Assembly (NCBI GenBank): GCA_949123685.1
Contig: CASBHZ010000005.1
Coordinates: 1-64,000 of the forward strand
DNA length: 64,000 bases
Reading direction: 5' to 3'
Origin: an uncultured Bacteroidales bacterium
GTDB taxonomy: Bacteria > Bacteroidota > Bacteroidia > Bacteroidales > Muribaculaceae
The notes beneath the pieces were generated by a model that was not told the origin of the DNA, did not search any database, and was given only the letters and a program-made list of their open reading frames with translations. This document shows positions 62,514 through 64,000 of this stretch, in pieces (the first letter of the stretch is position 1; every line of letters begins with the position of its first letter). The translations under genes were made by a program, and so were the position numbers.

Positions 62514-62957
62514 GTTTAAAGTTTAGATAATTGTTCTTCTTTGAGCATGGATTTACGATAAGCGCAAAGTTGCCGTGATAATTCCTCGATTATTGGACGG
62601 AGTTTGTCAACTTTCTCAGGAGTGGTCATTTCTAAATCGACAGCCAAAGTAAGTTGACACATTACTTCCATAAGTGAGCCATAAGCAATTTCGCAAAAAT
62701 GAATTTTCTCTTTATTCGAAAAACGACCTGTGCCTTCTGCAATATTTGATGATACAGATATTACCGCACGCCGAATTTGGTCTGACAAACCATATTTTTC
62801 TTGATGAGGAAACAATGATGCGATTTTGTAGACTTCTTTCACAATGATTCGTGATTTTTGCCAGATGATCAATTTCTCAAAACTAAATTCCATATTGTTT
62901 TTTTGCAAATGTAATAAATTCAATTGAGTTTACAGTGCTATTATCTAAACTTTAAAC
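62514..62957. mobile_element. Inverted-repeat-bounded unit carrying a four-helix-bundle gene
   Basis: GTTTAAAGTTTAGATAAT (62514-62531) and its exact complement ATTATCTAAACTTTAAAC (62940-62957) bracket 444 bases containing one reversed gene. The unit sits between rhaA and rhaT, which are adjacent in related genomes. The left repeat includes the last codons of the gene, so it is part of the unit. No target-site duplication was recognised outside the repeats. Confidence 0.6.
62516..62893 (-). CDS. Four-helix-bundle protein (23S rRNA intervening-sequence type)
   Basis: 125 residues from ATG 62893 (MEFSFEKLIIWQKSR), the usual family start; an upstream ATG adds ten residues. Family marks are EKLIIWQKSRIIVKEVYKI, LFPHQEKYGLSDQIRRAV, SVSSNIAEGTGRFSNKEKI and the last helix ELSRQLCAYRKS. 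These proteins resemble those encoded in 23S rRNA intervening sequences and are often found as isolated genes; their function is unknown. It is antisense to the rhamnose operon and enclosed by perfect inverted repeats, suggesting insertion. Confidence 0.88.
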   Translation of the reverse strand: MEFSFEKLIIWQKSRIIVKEVYKIASLFPHQEKYGLSDQIRRAVISVSSNIAEGTGRFSNKEKIHFCEIAYGSLMEVMCQLTLAVDLEMTTPEKVDKLRPIIEELSRQLCAYRKSMLKEEQLSKL

Positions 62958-62973
62958 TAAAACCATAAACCAA

Positions 62974-63963
62974 ATGATAATAATCGGATTATTAATCATC
63001 GCAATCGGAAGCTTTTGTCAATCAAGTAGCTATGTGCCGATTAAACGCGTAAAAGACTGGAGCTGGGAGAGCTTCTGGCTTGTTCAGGGCTTGTTCGCAT
63101 GGCTGGTGTTTCCGCTGTTGGGTGCAATGCTGGCTGTTCCATCGGGTCATACCCTTATGGAGGCATACAGTGCGAACCTTACTGCCGCACTGCTCGCTAT
63201 TCTTTTCGGAGTGTTGTGGGGTATCGGAGGCTTGACTTTTGGTCTGTCGATGCGCTATCTCGGTGTGGCACTCGGACAGTCGATATCGCTTGGCACATGT
63301 GCAGGTCTGGGAACAATACTGACTCCGTTGTTTTTGGGAAAACCGGGCGACCTCACAATGCCTGTGATTGTCGGCGTTGTCGTGACGCTGTTGGGCATTG
63401 CCATCATCGGTATTGCCGGAAACATGAGGGCAAAGACAGCAGGCGAGACTGTAAAGGACTTCAACTTCGGCAAAGGGATAACCGTTGCGTTGATAGCCGG
63501 CGTGATGAGCGCATGCTTCAGCATCGGTCTCGGATTCGGGTCATCACTATGCTTTGAGAATACTCCTGAGATTTACCGTACATTGCCTGCCACATTTCTT
63601 GTCACACTCGGAGGGTTCTTCACCAATGCCGTCTACTGCTTATGGCAGAACGGCAGGAACAAGACATTCTCAGACTACGGCAAGACCTCGCTGTATCTGA
63701 ACAATATTCTGTTCTGTGCTCTCGCCGGACTGTTGTGGTACAGCCAGTTCTTCGGACTTGCTCTCGGCAAAGGCTTCCTTGTAAGCTCTGCGACACTACT
63801 GACATTCTCATGGTGCATACTCATGTCTCTCAATGTGACATTCTCCAATGTCTGGGGCATAATACTGAAAGAGTGGCAGGGAACCACCACCCGAACAAAG
63901 ACAGTTCTTGTTATCGGGCTTATAGTTTTAATAGTTTCATCATTCTTACCGCAAATAATATGA
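62974..63963 (+). CDS. rhaT: L-rhamnose-proton symporter
   Basis: 329 residues with ten predicted membrane segments. RhaT marks include SSSYVPIKRVKDWSWESFW after the first helix, GIGGLTFGLSMRYLGVALG, and GTCAGLGTILTPLF. It imports L-rhamnose with protons across the inner membrane. It lies 16 bases after the right inverted repeat of the inserted unit, so its own translation signals remain, but transcription must read through that unit or start anew. Its stop codon overlaps the rhaD start. Confidence 0.95.
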   Translation: MIIIGLLIIAIGSFCQSSSYVPIKRVKDWSWESFWLVQGLFAWLVFPLLGAMLAVPSGHTLMEAYSANLTAALLAILFGVLWGIGGLTFGLSMRYLGVALGQSISLGTCAGLGTILTPLFLGKPGDLTMPVIVGVVVTLLGIAIIGIAGNMRAKTAGETVKDFNFGKGITVALIAGVMSACFSIGLGFGSSLCFENTPEIYRTLPATFLVTLGGFFTNAVYCLWQNGRNKTFSDYGKTSLYLNNILFCALAGLLWYSQFFGLALGKGFLVSSATLLTFSWCILMSLNVTFSNVWGIILKEWQGTTTRTKTVLVIGLIVLIVSSFLPQII

Positions 63964-64000
63964 CATCAATATTGGAAAACCGTCCGGCACTTGCTGCCGA
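63960..64000 (+). CDS. rhaD: Rhamnulose-1-phosphate aldolase, first codons only
   Basis: An ATG overlapping the rhaT stop by four bases opens a frame reading MTSILENRPALAA before the window ends. ILENRPALA is typical for the N-terminus of Bacteroidales RhaD, and rhaD is the expected next gene. The enzyme would split rhamnulose 1-phosphate into dihydroxyacetone phosphate and lactaldehyde. Only 13 full codons are visible. Confidence 0.75.
   Translation, partial: MTSILENRPALAA

Overview
The window looks like one contig end from a gut-type Bacteroidales genome (Muribaculaceae-like would fit, but this is inference). The signs are two SusC/SusD pairs, BACON and PCMD domains, two type V (FimA/Mfa-like) pilus clusters, the type IX secretion proteins PorX and SprE/PorW, and promoters with the Bacteroidetes TAnnTTTG box. 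The first 47 bases are not biological. They match an Illumina indexed read-2 adapter, so the SusC gene at the left edge is cut by the contig end.

Layout. (1) 48-6886: end of a glycan-uptake operon (SusC, SusD, BACON lipoprotein, secreted CHB-like protein). (2) 6966-14341, minus strand: a five-gene pilus operon headed by a major Mfa1/FimA-like pilin, with a strong hairpin between the pilin and the accessory genes. (3) 14879-17985: a second small pilus set (fimbrillin on plus; OmpA-DUF3575 and DUF5119 genes on minus). The signal-peptide region of the OmpA-DUF3575 gene carries what looks like a 42-base in-frame palindromic insertion with an 11-base flanking duplication. (4) 18.1-22.8 kb: a decayed island at the 3' end of tRNA-Lys(CTT), with three tRNA-end-plus-terminator copies, a broken Schlafen/RecG-like gene, a HicA/HicB pair, and an integrase fragment fused to a Fis-type helix-turn-helix. 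(5) 23.4-38.9 kb: mostly housekeeping and secretion genes (TonB_C protein, Sel1 protein, porX, sprE, yidD, rnpA, polyprenyl synthase, pyrH, frr, glycosyltransferase, lepB, dapB, tatD, rnhB). (6) 38.9-43.3 kb: BRO-N-like and two ORF6N genes surrounding an ECF sigma/FecR pair that has lost, or never had, its SusC/SusD partners, plus a second ECF sigma gene. (7) 43.5-59.6 kb: a polysaccharide utilization locus with a SusE/F-like protein, GH43, FecR, SusC, SusD, GH28-like, GH3, GH37-like and a frameshifted GH127-type gene. (8) 59.8-64.0 kb: the L-rhamnose pathway rhaB-rhaA-rhaT-rhaD (cut by the window), interrupted by a reversed four-helix-bundle gene bounded by perfect 18-base inverted repeats.

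Together, parts 7 and 8 suggest capture and breakdown of a rhamnose- and arabinose-containing pectic glycan, with rhamnose catabolism encoded directly downstream. PorX and SprE suggest a working type IX secretion system, and two proteins in the window end in a short C-terminal module of the kind used by that system. The most unusual points are the in-frame palindromic insertion (17922-17974), the perfect palindrome sitting on the GH127 frameshift (58789-58820), the inverted-repeat-bounded four-helix-bundle unit in the rha operon, the stacked tRNA-Lys attachment sites with element-specific repeat clusters, and the integrase-HTH fusion. No database search was run; family names rest on recognisable motifs and gene order.
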